Both the position numbers and the translations under genes were made by a program. Below are positions 34,606 to 34,765 of a DNA stretch of 34,765 nt, in pieces (position 1 is the stretch's first letter; each line of letters opens with the position of its first letter). Below the pieces are notes generated by a model. That model saw only the letters and a list, made by a program, of their open reading frames with translations, did not search any database and was not told where the DNA came from. Origin of the DNA: Acidobacteriota bacterium (lineage in GTDB: Bacteria; Acidobacteriota; Terriglobia; Terriglobales; Acidobacteriaceae); NCBI GenBank assembly GCA_025359885.1, contig JANYDG010000111.1:1-34765 (forward strand). Reading direction: 5' to 3'.

Positions 34606-34765
34606 GTGCTCGATTTCATCGGCAAGTTAGAACGAACCCATATGTGCGGCGACCTCCGCGCATCAGACGCAGGCAAACAAGTAGTCCTCATGGGCTGGGT
34701 CAACCGCCGTCGCGACCACGGCAACCTCATCTTCCTCGACGTGCGCGACCGCAGCGGCATCGTGC
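34606..34765 (+). CDS. aspS: Aspartyl-tRNA synthetase, N-terminal fragment (cut by window edge)
   Basis: 53 codons from a GTG with AGAGGA 8 bases upstream. The protein starts [20 protein letters not shown] and continues to the OB-fold segment [19 protein letters not shown] and VRDRSGIV, the anticodon-binding domain that opens bacterial AspRS. It lies 28 bases after hisS on the same strand; the hisS-aspS pair is a frequent operon. Whether it is the discriminating or non-discriminating (Asp/Asn) type cannot be judged from this part. Confidence 0.95.
   Translation, partial: MLDFIGKLERTHMCGDLRASDAGKQVVLMGWVNRRRDHGNLIFLDVRDRSGIV

Noticed and set aside
33333..34760. A 475-codon open frame antisense to hisS and aspS
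   Set aside because: It arises from the C-rich third positions of hisS, which remove stop codons on the other strand. The product is Gly/Ala/Glu/Val-rich without family motifs, while hisS is certain.

Overview
The window looks like a chromosomal segment of an Acidobacteriota bacterium, probably family Acidobacteriaceae. This is an inference from the gene families together: tandem DUF3857 proteins, a two-CxxC-pair zinc-ribbon protein, Tat-exported sugar isomerase and oxidoreductase, FG-GAP/ASPIC proteins and stand-alone propellers, with moderately high GC. I saw no rRNA, tRNA, CRISPR array, transposase or integrase.

Layout. 1-3416 (minus strand) is the str operon, read rpsL-rpsG-fusA-tuf, with tuf cut by the left edge. 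A 567-base leader with a plausible promoter precedes it. 3999-5006 (minus) is an exported nucleoside hydrolase. 5182-7940 (plus) pairs a membrane PP2C/SpoIIE phosphatase with a translationally coupled cysteine-cluster protein. 7915-11916 (minus) holds two DUF3857/transglutaminase-like secreted proteins, one with and one without the catalytic cysteine and histidine. 12184-15150 holds a small membrane protein, an AzgA-type purine permease behind a hairpin-rich leader, and a DUF4397 lipoprotein. 15218-18165 (minus) holds a clan GH-A glycoside hydrolase lipoprotein, a small zinc-ribbon protein and rpsU with its terminator. 18392-21218 (plus) is a three-gene run: Tat-exported sugar isomerase, Tat-exported Gfo/Idh/MocA oxidoreductase and gamma-carbonic anhydrase, ending at a strong terminator. 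21294-23523 (minus) holds an acyl desaturase and an aldo/keto reductase.

23637-33048 (minus) is the most unusual part: seven genes packed into one apparent operon, with two 4-base overlaps of the ATGA type, one of the GTGA type, and gaps of 1, 13 and 5 bases. In order of transcription they encode a DAHP synthase lacking its regulatory domain, a hydrazine-synthase-alpha-like monoheme cytochrome, a CRTAC1-like FG-GAP/ASPIC protein, a YVTN propeller fused to a diheme peroxidase/MauG-like cytochrome, a stand-alone Reg_prop propeller, a RidA-family protein and an orphan ABC-type binding protein with an internal duplication. Four consecutive genes encode propeller proteins of four different families. 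I know of no described system with this composition. A periplasmic redox or amine/aromatic pathway is my inference only.

33276-34765 (plus) is hisS followed by the start of aspS, divergent from that operon. Three unrelated short tandem repeats (periods 17, 10 and 16 bases) each sit on or just past the 3' end of a gene.
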